A stretch of 41,672 nt of DNA from an uncultured Eubacteriales bacterium (GTDB lineage Bacteria > Bacillota > Clostridia > Tissierellales > Peptoniphilaceae): positions 1 to 41,672 of the forward strand of contig UQBO01000012.1 in assembly GCA_900539225.1 (NCBI GenBank). The letters are read 5' to 3'. The notes beneath the pieces were generated by a model. The model was not told the origin of the DNA. It saw only the letters and a program-made list of their open reading frames with translations, and searched no databases. Shown here in pieces: positions 8,421-16,929 of the stretch (position 1 is the stretch's first letter; every line of letters begins with the position of its first letter). The position numbers were made by a program, and so were the translations under genes.

Positions 8421-9545
8421 TTATACAAAAAGTATTTCTACTTGATTCGCAAGGTCCCTGCCAAGCTCTGTGTAAAAGTATCTGCCGTCACATTTTTTTA
8501 GCAGCTTTTCATTTATCGCCCTAGATAATTCTTCCTTATATATATCTTCAAAATCTATATCGTATTTTTTATTGATCTCGTTTATAATTATGCCTTCGTT
8601 TGTCCTTAGCTTAAAAATTATATACTCAGTGATTTTATCTTCTCTAGTTAAAATTTCTTCATCGTGATATACATTTTTCTTCACATCGTCAAAGTACTCG
8701 CTAAAATTGTTCGCATTAAAAAATCTTTTATTTTTAATTAGTGAGTGCGCCGCCATGCCTAGGCCTAGATACTCATCCATAGACCAGTACTTGTAATTAT
8801 GCCTTGAGTAGCATCCGTCCTTGGCAAAGTTCGAAATTTCATATTGCATGTAGCCAAGGCTTTCTAAGTGCTCAGTCGCCTTTCTATATATGAGCCTATC
8901 TGTCACTTGATCGTTCACCCTATAGACGCCACTCTCAACAAGTGCGGCGAGTTTAGTGCCCTCCTCAAGTATAAGTGAGTAAAGCGATATGTGTGTGGCG
9001 CCTAGTTCACTTGCTGCATCGATTGATGCTATCACATCCGATAAAGTTTCTGTCGGCAGCGAGAATATAAAATCTAAACTAAGATTGTCAAAATATCTCT
9101 TCGCTAATTTAATCTTTTCGCACGCCTCGTCAGCTGTGTGAAGCCTGCCTATGATGCGTAAAAGCCTATCGTTAAAGCTTTGCACACCTATAGAAATTCT
9201 GTTTATGCCAAGCTCTCTGTAAACGATTAATTTTTCTTCGCTTATAGAGTTTGGATTTATTTCTATAGTAAATTCATAATCTTCATCTATGTTTATGGCC
9301 TCATTTAAGCCATTAACAAGACGTCTTAAGTCCTCTATACTCAATAAAGATGGCGTGCCTCCACCTATAAATATGGTGTCCACAATATAATTTTTTAAGA
9401 GCTCTTCATTATTTTTTATCTCTAATAATAAATGATCAACATAATCCTTCATTCTGTCTTGATTAAAAATAGAAGATGTAAAATCGCAATATTTACATCT
9501 TCTTTCACAGAAAGGAATATGTATATATATTCCTAATTTATTCAT
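8421..9545 (-). CDS. hemW: Radical SAM heme chaperone HemW (HemN-like)
   Basis: HemW binds heme and a 4Fe-4S cluster and is related to the oxygen-independent coproporphyrinogen III oxidase HemN. The 374-residue protein has the radical-SAM cysteines C13, C17 and C20 in FCERRCKYCDF, then GGGTPSLL and the C-terminal HemN-type winged region. The residue two after the third cysteine is Phe, where true HemN has Cys, and the N-terminus is short. That makes it HemW rather than a porphyrin-pathway enzyme. Its start overlaps the lepA stop (TAATG), the conserved lepA-hemW pairing. Confidence 0.9.
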   Translation of the reverse strand: MNKLGIYIHIPFCERRCKYCDFTSSIFNQDRMKDYVDHLLLEIKNNEELLKNYIVDTIFIGGGTPSLLSIEDLRRLVNGLNEAINIDEDYEFTIEINPNSISEEKLIVYRELGINRISIGVQSFNDRLLRIIGRLHTADEACEKIKLAKRYFDNLSLDFIFSLPTETLSDVIASIDAASELGATHISLYSLILEEGTKLAALVESGVYRVNDQVTDRLIYRKATEHLESLGYMQYEISNFAKDGCYSRHNYKYWSMDEYLGLGMAAHSLIKNKRFFNANNFSEYFDDVKKNVYHDEEILTREDKITEYIIFKLRTNEGIIINEINKKYDIDFEDIYKEELSRAINEKLLKKCDGRYFYTELGRDLANQVEILFV

Positions 9546-11350
9546 TATTTCTTTTCCTTGTACTTCAATACTGAAAGAAAGGCCTCTTGAGGTAGTTCTA
9601 CTGAGCCAATTTGGCGCATCCTCTTCTTACCTTCTTTTTGCTTTTCAAGTAGTTTTTTCTTTCTTGAAATGTCACCGCCATAGCACTTTGCAAGAACGTC
9701 TTTTCTAAGCGCTTTAATAGTTTCTCTTGCGATAATCTTTGAGCCGATAGCCGCTTGTATAGGTATTTGAAATTGATGTCTTGGGATGACGTCCTTTAGT
9801 CCCTCAACAATTGATCTACTTCTTTCATAAGCGTTTGACTCGTGTAAAATCAAGCTGAATGCGTCGATAAGCTCGCCATTGATAAGTATGTCAACCTTAA
9901 CAAGCTCGCTTCTTTGATAGCCTGAAATTTCGTAGTCAAGCGATGCGTAGCCCTTTGTATTTGACTTAAGTGCGTCGAAGAAGTCGTATATAACCTCGTT
10001 TAGTGGCATTCTATAGTGAAGCGTAACTCTTGTTTGATCAAGGTATTCCATGTTAATAAATTCACCACGTCTATTTTGACAGATGTCCATAATGGCTCCA
10101 ACATAATCCTTTGGAGTCATTATCTCTGCGTTAACCATAGGCTCTTCCATGTAATCAATTTCACTTGGGTCAGGAAGGTTCGATGGGTTTTGTATCATCA
10201 TCATAGTTCCATCTTTTTTATGAACTTCATAAATAACCGATGGCGCAGTCGAGATTATATTTAGATTAAATTCTCTCTCAAGCCTTTCAGTAATTATCTC
10301 CATATGAAGAAGGCCTAAGAAACCGCATCTAAATCCAAAGCCAAGTGCCGCTGAATTTTCTGCCTCAAAGACAAGAGATGCGTCATTAACTTGAAGCTTT
10401 TCAAGAGCCTCTCTAACGCTGTTAAAGTCTTCGCCCTCTGCTGGATATATACCGCAGTAAACCATTGGTACGACCTTCTTGTAACCGCTTAGTGGCTCAT
10501 CAGTTGGATTGTCAAGATAAGTTATTGTGTCACCAACTCTGGCGTCTTTTACATTTTTGATCTGTGCTGTAAAGTAACCTACTTCACCTGCTTCAAGCGT
10601 ATCCTTCTTTAAAAGCGATGTGTTATTTACACCAACTTCATCAACTTCAAAAGTAGTTCCTGTTTGCATCATCTTTATTTGTGTGCCTTTTTTAATAACG
10701 CCGTCAAAAACTCTGATGTAGCAGATAACGCCTCTGTAAGCATCGTATACCGAGTCAAAGATAAGCGCCTTTAAAGGTTTATCCTTATCGCCATTTGGCG
10801 GCGGAACATTTTTAACGATGTCTTCTAAAACATCTTCAATATTAAGTCCGCTCTTTGCGCTGATTAGTGGCGCATCAGTCGTGTCGAGGCCGATGATATC
10901 TTCAATCTCTTCCTTAACTTCATCTGGTCTCGCGCTTGGCAAATCCATCTTATTGATAACAGGAAGTATCTCTAAGTCTTGATCCAAAGCAAGATAGACG
11001 TTAGAAAGCGTTTGCGCTTCAACGCCTTGAGTCGCGTCGACAACAAGTATCGCGCCCTCGCACGCCTTTAATGATCTACTCACTTCGTAGTTAAAGTCGA
11101 CGTGGCCGGGCGTATCTATAAGGTTAAAAATATAATCCTGTCCATCTTTTGCCTTATATATCAAACGTATGGCCTTTAATTTAATTGTTATTCCTCTTTC
11201 TCTTTCAAGATCCATGCTATCCAAAACTTGTGATTGCATCTCTCTTTGAGTAAGTAAGCCAGTCTTTTCAATGATTCTATCAGCCAAAGTAGATTTACCA
11301 TGGTCGATATGCGCAATTATTGAAAAGTTACGAATATATTTTTGATCCAT
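9545..11350 (-). CDS. lepA: Elongation factor 4 (LepA)
   Basis: EF4 is a ribosome-dependent GTPase acting on stalled or back-translocated ribosomes. The 601-residue protein starts with G1 in IAHIDHGKSTLADR and has G3 DTPGHVDF and G4 NKMD. The EF-G-like domains II, III and V follow, then the LepA-specific C-terminal domain ending in the basic KKKLLEKQKEGKKRMRQIG stretch. Length is typical. It follows lepB by 9 bases, the common lepB-lepA order, and is coupled to hemW. Confidence 0.97.
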   Translation of the reverse strand: MDQKYIRNFSIIAHIDHGKSTLADRIIEKTGLLTQREMQSQVLDSMDLERERGITIKLKAIRLIYKAKDGQDYIFNLIDTPGHVDFNYEVSRSLKACEGAILVVDATQGVEAQTLSNVYLALDQDLEILPVINKMDLPSARPDEVKEEIEDIIGLDTTDAPLISAKSGLNIEDVLEDIVKNVPPPNGDKDKPLKALIFDSVYDAYRGVICYIRVFDGVIKKGTQIKMMQTGTTFEVDEVGVNNTSLLKKDTLEAGEVGYFTAQIKNVKDARVGDTITYLDNPTDEPLSGYKKVVPMVYCGIYPAEGEDFNSVREALEKLQVNDASLVFEAENSAALGFGFRCGFLGLLHMEIITERLEREFNLNIISTAPSVIYEVHKKDGTMMMIQNPSNLPDPSEIDYMEEPMVNAEIMTPKDYVGAIMDICQNRRGEFINMEYLDQTRVTLHYRMPLNEVIYDFFDALKSNTKGYASLDYEISGYQRSELVKVDILINGELIDAFSLILHESNAYERSRSIVEGLKDVIPRHQFQIPIQAAIGSKIIARETIKALRKDVLAKCYGGDISRKKKLLEKQKEGKKRMRQIGSVELPQEAFLSVLKYKEKK

Positions 11351-11359
11351 CCTATCATC

Positions 11360-11983
11360 CTATCTAAATATTTTTAATTTATTCAAAGGCCAAAATCTAA
11401 ATACAGCCTTACCTTGTAAATATTTTTTCTCTACAGGTCCGAAACTCCTTGAGTCGTAGGAGTTACCGCCTTCTCTATTGTCCCCCATAACAAAGTATGA
11501 GTCCGCAGGCACAACCCAATGGTTGCCGTTTTGCTCGCTAGTCTTTCTGTCTAGGTACGGTTCGTCTAGCTTATTGCCATTGACGTAAACATCGCCGTCG
11601 ATGATGTCAATAACGTCGCCCGCAAGACCTATGAGCCTCTTGATATAGTGTTCGTTATTAGTCTTCTCGCCCTTGATAACGACTATGTCGCCTCTGTTCG
11701 GCTCTTTAAAGTACTTAAATAGCTTCCACTCGAAGACCCTGTCGCCAGTATGTAGTGTCGGCTCCATAGATATGCCTTCAACCCTTGTTAGAGCAAAGAC
11801 GAAGTTTACGAGGAATAAAGTGATAGCTACAGTGATAACTATCGAGTATATCCACGACTTGATGTCATCTTCCTTTGCCTTCGCCATCGCCTCAGCAGCT
11901 TCTAAAATTTCATTTTCACTCGCTGCCTTTGCTTCTTCATTTATATCAATGTTTTTATTATTATCATCAAAATTATTTTCCAT
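11360..11983 (-). CDS. lepB: Signal peptidase I
   Basis: LepB removes signal peptides from exported proteins. I start it at ATG 11983, preceded by AAAGGAGG, giving 207 residues; a further upstream in-frame ATG lies in the promoter. It has an acidic cytosolic N-terminus (1-40), one membrane anchor (about 44-65), the catalytic serine S72 (EGISMEPTL) and the general-base lysine K115 (YIKRLIGLAGD), then the MGDNREGGNSYDSRSFG box. The single membrane segment and Ser/Lys dyad are the Gram-positive type. Likely clients in this window are the amidase, the cysteine protease and the SH3 protein. Confidence 0.95.
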   Translation of the reverse strand: MENNFDDNNKNIDINEEAKAASENEILEAAEAMAKAKEDDIKSWIYSIVITVAITLFLVNFVFALTRVEGISMEPTLHTGDRVFEWKLFKYFKEPNRGDIVVIKGEKTNNEHYIKRLIGLAGDVIDIIDGDVYVNGNKLDEPYLDRKTSEQNGNHWVVPADSYFVMGDNREGGNSYDSRSFGPVEKKYLQGKAVFRFWPLNKLKIFR

Positions 11984-12001
11984 AAAAAGACCTCCTTTAT
12001 A

Positions 12002-12031
12002 ATTATAACATATTTTTACATATAATTTCAA
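12002..12031 (-). promoter_or_regulatory. Promoter for lepB-lepA-hemW-HD
   Basis: On the minus strand TTGAAA (12026-12031), an 18-base spacer and an extended -10 TGTTATAAT (hexamer 12002-12007) stand directly before the AAAGGAGG of lepB. With the terminator upstream at 12061-12096, this makes lepB the first gene of its unit. Confidence 0.75.
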
Positions 12032-12043
12032 AAGTTTAGTCAT

Positions 12044-12096
12044 TTTTTATTAAATAAAAAATATCCCCTCAATATTACTAATCACTGAGGGGATAT
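12044..12096 (-). terminator. Terminator after the orphan MacB-like gene
   Basis: ATATCCCCTCA (12061-12071) and TGAGGGGATAT (12086-12096) are perfectly complementary (11 bp, 14-base loop). On the minus strand the stem is followed by TTTTTATTTAATAAAAAA. It ends the transcript of the gene at 12111-12998. Confidence 0.9.
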
Positions 12097-12110
12097 AATA
12101 TCATCACTAT

Positions 12111-12998
12111 TTAAACTTGCATTTTATCTTTTCTAGAACTAGTTAATTCTAATAAAGCTATACCAGCTAATAAAACAATATCAATAGCTATAAAAATTAT
12201 AAGCATTCTATTATTTGGTTTTATATATTTGTTTTTGAAATCATCTAATACATCATGAAGTTTTTTTACTTCTACATTATAAAACTTTGTATCATTAATA
12301 AGTGTTTCGATTTTTTGTGCATCTTCATCGTTTTTCAATTCAAAAACTGTGCCATTTAAATACATATCAAAATCAGATTCAATAAAGTTGTTTTTTACTA
12401 AATTTTCACTAATCGGCATAAGCAATGCATTATTAGTTGTATCAGTAAGTTCTAACAACGAAGCAAAATTTTGATCTTTTGAAAAATATCCAATTACTTT
12501 CGCTTGAATGCCTTTTTTATCGCCACGACCAAAAGTATAAACTTCACCAATTTTATAATCGTCCTTAATATCATAACCAACAATCATAGGAATTACATTG
12601 TTACTTTGAAAATCATCATTTGTAAAATTTCTTCCTTTATCAATCCTAAAATTGTACAAATAATACATATCAAAATCAATAAAGGTTTGTTTGCGTGCAA
12701 TGCCATTATTGACAGCAATTGGCAAATATGAATAAAACGAATATTTTTTATCACATATTTTATCTATATTGTCAAATAAATCATTTATCTTCTTGTCATC
12801 AAACACACGATCTGATGGTGACAAATTCATATCTTGATTTCGCAAAGCGATATAAGAGTTAATTGGCAATTTATCATAAACAGACAACATAGTATTATAC
12901 TTATTTGTCATAGAGAAGTATTTACTAGTATGGTATATAGATATTATTAAAAATAATGTGAGTACAATTATTAACGCTTTTATAAATTTATTTTTCAT
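12111..12998 (-). CDS. Orphan membrane-anchored protein resembling half of an FtsX/MacB-type permease
   Basis: Not confidently recognised. The 295-residue protein has an N-terminal membrane segment (about 8-28), a roughly 230-residue extracytoplasmic part and a second membrane segment close to the C-terminus (about 264-283), then a short basic tail. The order membrane helix, large outside domain, membrane helix is the first half of MacB/FtsX permeases. The outside part has a MacB-periplasmic-core flavour (IVGYDIKDDYKIGEVYTFG, KVIGYF). The last two helices and any ATPase partner are missing. It may be a stand-alone accessory protein or the remnant of a permease. It is flanked by its own terminator and a C-tract promoter region, so it forms a single-gene unit. 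Its composition is more AT-rich than lepA or the ATP-grasp gene. Confidence 0.6.
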   Translation of the reverse strand: MKNKFIKALIIVLTLFLIISIYHTSKYFSMTNKYNTMLSVYDKLPINSYIALRNQDMNLSPSDRVFDDKKINDLFDNIDKICDKKYSFYSYLPIAVNNGIARKQTFIDFDMYYLYNFRIDKGRNFTNDDFQSNNVIPMIVGYDIKDDYKIGEVYTFGRGDKKGIQAKVIGYFSKDQNFASLLELTDTTNNALLMPISENLVKNNFIESDFDMYLNGTVFELKNDEDAQKIETLINDTKFYNVEVKKLHDVLDDFKNKYIKPNNRMLIIFIAIDIVLLAGIALLELTSSRKDKMQV

Positions 12999-13107
12999 TA
13001 ATCAAACATCTCCTTAAAATAAGTCTTTAAATATAAATAAAATAGTATCATAAGTAATTGGCCACAATGGAATCGCCTCCGAAATATTAATATATTTTTT
13101 CATTAGA

Positions 13108-13137
13108 TATATACCCCCCCCCATAAAAAATTTTAAA
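13108..13137 (-). promoter_or_regulatory. Candidate promoter with a nine-G spacer tract (possible phase-variable switch)
   Basis: On the minus strand TTTAAA (13132-13137), an 18-base spacer and TATATA (13108-13113) form a possible promoter. Half of the spacer is a run of nine G (C on the plus strand, 13114-13122). A long G/C run is striking in such AT-rich DNA and sits where slippage would change spacer length: eight G would give the optimal 17. The transcript would reach the MacB-like gene after about 100 bases. The promoter match is moderate. Confidence 0.4.
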
Positions 13138-13151
13138 CAAATAATTATATT

Positions 13152-13180
13152 TTTAGAATTTGTTCAATTTATGTTATAAT
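13152..13180 (+). promoter_or_regulatory. Extended -10 promoter for the ATP-grasp/FemAB operon
   Basis: TGTTATAAT (13172-13180) is a perfect extended -10. TTTAGA (13152-13157), 17 bases before the hexamer, is a 4/6 match to the -35. The ATP-grasp start lies 32 bases downstream behind AAAGGAGAT. Confidence 0.75.
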
Positions 13181-13211
13181 GAGTGTAGCGATATATATAA
13201 AGGAGATAATT

Positions 13212-14426
13212 ATGAATTTTTTACCAGTTATATTAGGAACAGATGTTAACAGCTACTCTATGGCGAGAAGCTTTCATATGAAATACGGCATTAAGTCTTT
13301 GGTCTTAGGTAAGGCAAGGCTGCTCATGACTGAGAACTCTGATATTGTCGATATAATAATCAATAAGGACTTAGATGACGATGCGGTCATGCTTGATGAA
13401 TTAAATAAAATTAAAGAAGCGCATCAAGACAATGAGCTTATACTGGTAGCATCGTCTGACTCATATGCAGAGAGAGTCATCATGAACAAAGATAAGATAC
13501 GTGGATATAATTTGCCATTTACAGATAAGTCCATGCTTAATGAGCTAATACTGAAGAAGAATTTCTACGACTTATGCGAAAAATATGGTCTTAAGTATCC
13601 AAAGAGCGAATACATTAACAAGGATAATTACAAAAGCTACAAGACAAGCTTTGACTTTCCTATGGTACTAAAGCCATCGAACAGTGTTGAGTACTTCTTC
13701 TTGGACTTCGAGGGCAAGAAAAAAGCTTATATATTAAAAAATGAAGCTGAATTAAATAAGGCGCTTAATGATATATATGCTAATGGCTACGACGACTACA
13801 TGATAGCTCAAGAATTTATTGAAGGTGCTGACTCAAACATGCATGTGGTTAACGCCTACGTAGATAGCAATGGCAAGCTAAAACTATTCTCTCTAGGTAG
13901 AGCTCTTATGGAGGATCCTACCCCACTACTTATTGGTAACTACCTTGCCATAGCTGATGCAAGTCAAGATGCCTACGAAAAGATCTTCCCTATGATTAAA
14001 AATTTCTTGGAGAAAATAAATTATCGTGGATTGGCAAATTTTGATATCAAGCTTGATGACAGAACAAAAGAGTACAAGGTTTTTGAAATCAATCTTAGAC
14101 AGGGACGCTCCTCTTTCTTTTCAACGCTTGCGGGCGCGAACTTAGCTGAAGCGCTTGTCAATGACTTTGTCTATCATAAGGATGACGAGATAATCATTGG
14201 CAAGGATAAGTTTTTATTCTTAGGCGCAAGATACGAAACTGTATTAAAATACATCGAAAGCGATGCCGCAAAGGAAAAGATGAGTAGCTACAACGACGAT
14301 ATTGAAAGCATGGCGCTATACTATAGAAAGGACTTGAACGCAAAGAGAAAAGCAAGTTTAGATGAATACTACTCGAGATACGACAAGAGATTTGAAGAAT
14401 TTTTTAAGAAGAAGTTGGTGAATTAG
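13212..14426 (+). CDS. ATP-grasp carboxylate-amine ligase, D-aspartate-ligase-like
   Basis: The 404-residue protein, starting at the ATG behind AAAGGAGATAATT, has an ATP-grasp fold. The ATP-binding lysine region is FPMVLKPSN, a second segment is YMIAQEFIEGADS, and the acidic metal-binding strand is YKVFEINLRQGRSS. ATP-grasp enzymes join a carboxylate to an amine through an acyl phosphate. The overall look and the adjacent FemAB gene suggest a wall ligase such as the D-aspartate ligase that adds the interpeptide-bridge residue in some Gram-positives. Its amino acid (for example D-Asp or D-Glu) is unknown. The stop directly abuts the start of the FemAB gene. It is the only plus-strand operon in the window. 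Confidence 0.7.
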   Translation: MNFLPVILGTDVNSYSMARSFHMKYGIKSLVLGKARLLMTENSDIVDIIINKDLDDDAVMLDELNKIKEAHQDNELILVASSDSYAERVIMNKDKIRGYNLPFTDKSMLNELILKKNFYDLCEKYGLKYPKSEYINKDNYKSYKTSFDFPMVLKPSNSVEYFFLDFEGKKKAYILKNEAELNKALNDIYANGYDDYMIAQEFIEGADSNMHVVNAYVDSNGKLKLFSLGRALMEDPTPLLIGNYLAIADASQDAYEKIFPMIKNFLEKINYRGLANFDIKLDDRTKEYKVFEINLRQGRSSFFSTLAGANLAEALVNDFVYHKDDEIIIGKDKFLFLGARYETVLKYIESDAAKEKMSSYNDDIESMALYYRKDLNAKRKASLDEYYSRYDKRFEEFFKKKLVN

Positions 14427-15416
14427 ATGATACTTGATTTAAATAACGTGTCTGAGTTAAAACGCTACGATGACTTCGTAAAAAGAAATGAATATAGCTT
14501 TTTAACTCAGGACAGAGCTTGGGCGAAGATAAAAAACAATTGGTCCGAAGACTATGTTTATTTAGAAAATGATGGCGAGATAGTCGCCGCAATGAGCATA
14601 CTATCTATCAAGGCAATAGATGGAAAGTGGCTGCTTTACGCTAATCGCGGACCTGTCTGTGATATATATGATAAAGATACTGTTTTAGCCCTAGTAGATG
14701 AAGTGAAAAAATTGGATAAGTTTAAGGACGCATTTTTATTAAGATTTGATCCAGCCATTCCCTTCGATGAAAAACTTACCCGTCTATATAAGGATACAGA
14801 ATTAAAAATAAGAACGAGAGGCGCTGATGAACACAGCTTCATTCAGCCGAGACGCAATGCCATCATCGATATAAGCAAAAGCGAAGACGATATACTGGGG
14901 GGCTTCCACTCAAAAACGCGCTACAACATTCGCCTAAGCTACAGAAAAGGTGTTACGACAAAGATCTCACAAAGTGATAAGGACCTAAATACCTTCTTCG
15001 AAGAAACTAAGGTCATGGCTGAGCGCAACGGCATCACTTATAGACCAAAAGAGTATTTTAAGAGACTTATCGATAATTACGACGCTAAAATATTTTTATC
15101 AGACTTTGAAGGGACTCCTCTATCGAGCGCGATACTCATCATGTATAAGGACTACGCGTGGTACATGTACGGCGCGTCAAACAATCTTCACAGAAACTAT
15201 ATGCCAAACTATCAAATGCAGTGGGAAATGATTAAGTACGCGAAAGAGCACGGCGCCACTCGCTACGACTTCGGCGGCATATTTAAGCTTGACGATGAAG
15301 ATGGTCTATACAGATTTAAAAGAGGCTTCTTAAATGAAGAGGACTTCACTGAGTTTATAGGTGAATTCGATTTAGTTCTGGACGAAGAAGCATATAAAAA
15401 ATATTTAAATAAATAG
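14427..15416 (+). CDS. FemAB-family peptidoglycan bridge transferase
   Basis: FemX/A/B proteins transfer amino acids from aminoacyl-tRNA to the third residue of the lipid II stem peptide. The 329-residue protein shows the paired GNAT-like domains. Family stretches include FHSKTRYNIRLSYRKGV in the first and MPNYQMQWEMIKYAKEHGATRYDFGGI with GLYRFKRGF in the second. It lacks the long coiled-coil arm of some Staphylococcus Fem proteins. It follows the ATP-grasp gene with no gap and ends at a terminator, so the two are one operon and probably one bridge-building pathway. Which residue it adds is not readable from sequence. Confidence 0.85.
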   Translation: MILDLNNVSELKRYDDFVKRNEYSFLTQDRAWAKIKNNWSEDYVYLENDGEIVAAMSILSIKAIDGKWLLYANRGPVCDIYDKDTVLALVDEVKKLDKFKDAFLLRFDPAIPFDEKLTRLYKDTELKIRTRGADEHSFIQPRRNAIIDISKSEDDILGGFHSKTRYNIRLSYRKGVTTKISQSDKDLNTFFEETKVMAERNGITYRPKEYFKRLIDNYDAKIFLSDFEGTPLSSAILIMYKDYAWYMYGASNNLHRNYMPNYQMQWEMIKYAKEHGATRYDFGGIFKLDDEDGLYRFKRGFLNEEDFTEFIGEFDLVLDEEAYKKYLNK

Positions 15417-15424
15417 TTTTGCAT

Positions 15425-15460
15425 TAAAAAAGCTCTTCTTATATCAAAATGAGAAGAGCT
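15425..15460. terminator. Bidirectional terminator between femAB-like and pepA genes
   Basis: AGCTCTTCT (15431-15439) and AGAAGAGCT (15452-15460) form a perfect 9-bp stem. On the minus strand it is followed by TTTTTAATGC and on the plus strand by a weaker TTTCGCTTTG. It separates two convergent units. Confidence 0.85.
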
Positions 15461-15483
15461 TTCGCTTTGTCTATATTAAGCTA

Positions 15484-16929
15484 TTAGCAAGAATGTTCAG
15501 AATTTATTAAATAATAAAGTGTCTTAACTGGAACGCCAGTTGAGCCTTTTTTATATTGTGCGTAGTCCTTTGAAGTATCTGAAGTTCCCGCTATATCCAT
15601 GTGTATCCATGGAGTTCCTTCCTTAACGAAGTTTTCTAGGAACATACCAGCTGTGATCATACCAGCGCCGCCAGGTACTGAGTTAAGTAAATCAGTCATA
15701 GTGCCCTTAACCATGTCCTTGTACTCGTCGTCGTTAGGCATTACCCATAGCTTTTCATCAGCTCTTACGGATGCTTCGTTCATTTCATTCATAAACTCGT
15801 CGTTATTTGTAACAACACCAGTTCTATATGAACCAAGTGCAACTACACAAGCGCCTGTAAGTGTAGCTACGTCAACTATCCTATCAGCCTTAAGCACATC
15901 TGATGCGTAGTAGATAGCATCAGCTAATGTAAGTCTACCCTCAGCGTCAGTATTAGCTACTTCTATAGTCTTGCCTGACATTGATCCGATTAAATCGCCA
16001 GTCTTGTATGCCTTACCCGAAATTAAGTTTTCGCATGATGCAACGACAGCTACAACATTCTTCTTAACTTTATTCTTAGCGATGGCGTGCATTGCGCCGA
16101 TAACAGCACCTGCTCCACCCATATCCATATGCATTGTAGCCATGCCTTGTGGATGCTTGATGCAGTATCCGCCCGAGTCATAAGTTAAGCCCTTGCCAAC
16201 AAGTGCAGTAAGTTTATCGCCTGCCTCGCCATTCATATATTTCATAACAATTAGCTTAGGCTCTTTGTCTGAACCAGCTGCAACTGCTAGGAACGCCTTC
16301 ATACCTAAATCTTCTATCTCTTTCTTGCCATATACTTCAACAGTAACGCCAAGCGGCTCAAGGTCTTCCTTCGCTCTCTTAGCTAAAACTTCTGGATACA
16401 TGTCAATGGCAGGAGTGTTAACTAAATCCTTTGTTAGTGAATAGCCTTCTGCGATGTTCATGCCTTCTTCTATGGCAGACATAGCTTTATCCTTTTTGTC
16501 TTCAATAACTTCTATGTTGATAGTGCCAAGCTTAGTAGGCTTCTTGTCTTCAGCTAAATATTTATCAAAATCATAGTCAAAGCATGCAAGACCATCAACT
16601 ATAGCCTTCATAGTAGTTCTATAGCAAATATTATCAAGCTTCTTATTGAAAATGATGTTTGCGTCTTTAATCTTGTACTTTCTAAGTGCTTTCGCTAATT
16701 CAAAGAAAGCTACTATAATCTTCTTAGTAGTGATCTCATCCTTTTTGCCAAGGCCAAGATAAATTATCTCATCTTCGCCAAGCTTTGCAAATACTTCGCT
16801 TGTTTTGCCTGCAAAGTACTCTTTTTCTACTAAAGCATCAAGGCCCTCTGATTTTTCGAAGAAGTTCAAATCATCTTCAAATACTGGTAAAACCTTGATA
16901 CCCTTTTTCTCGTTTACTGTAATTTTCAT
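15484..16929 (-). CDS. pepA: Leucyl aminopeptidase (M17 family)
   Basis: This cytosolic dizinc/manganese exopeptidase removes N-terminal residues from peptides. The 481-residue protein has the variable N-terminal macro-like domain and the catalytic domain with the metal and lysine motif GKGLTYDSGGYCIK and the M17 signature NTDAEGRLTLADA. MHMDMGGAGAV and HMDIAGT stretches are also present. Length is normal for M17. The start overlaps the stop of the RdgB-HD gene (TAATG), so it is translationally coupled to it and is the last gene of the amidase-rdgB/HD-pepA unit. Confidence 0.93.
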   Translation of the reverse strand: MKITVNEKKGIKVLPVFEDDLNFFEKSEGLDALVEKEYFAGKTSEVFAKLGEDEIIYLGLGKKDEITTKKIIVAFFELAKALRKYKIKDANIIFNKKLDNICYRTTMKAIVDGLACFDYDFDKYLAEDKKPTKLGTINIEVIEDKKDKAMSAIEEGMNIAEGYSLTKDLVNTPAIDMYPEVLAKRAKEDLEPLGVTVEVYGKKEIEDLGMKAFLAVAAGSDKEPKLIVMKYMNGEAGDKLTALVGKGLTYDSGGYCIKHPQGMATMHMDMGGAGAVIGAMHAIAKNKVKKNVVAVVASCENLISGKAYKTGDLIGSMSGKTIEVANTDAEGRLTLADAIYYASDVLKADRIVDVATLTGACVVALGSYRTGVVTNNDEFMNEMNEASVRADEKLWVMPNDDEYKDMVKGTMTDLLNSVPGGAGMITAGMFLENFVKEGTPWIHMDIAGTSDTSKDYAQYKKGSTGVPVKTLYYLINSEHSC

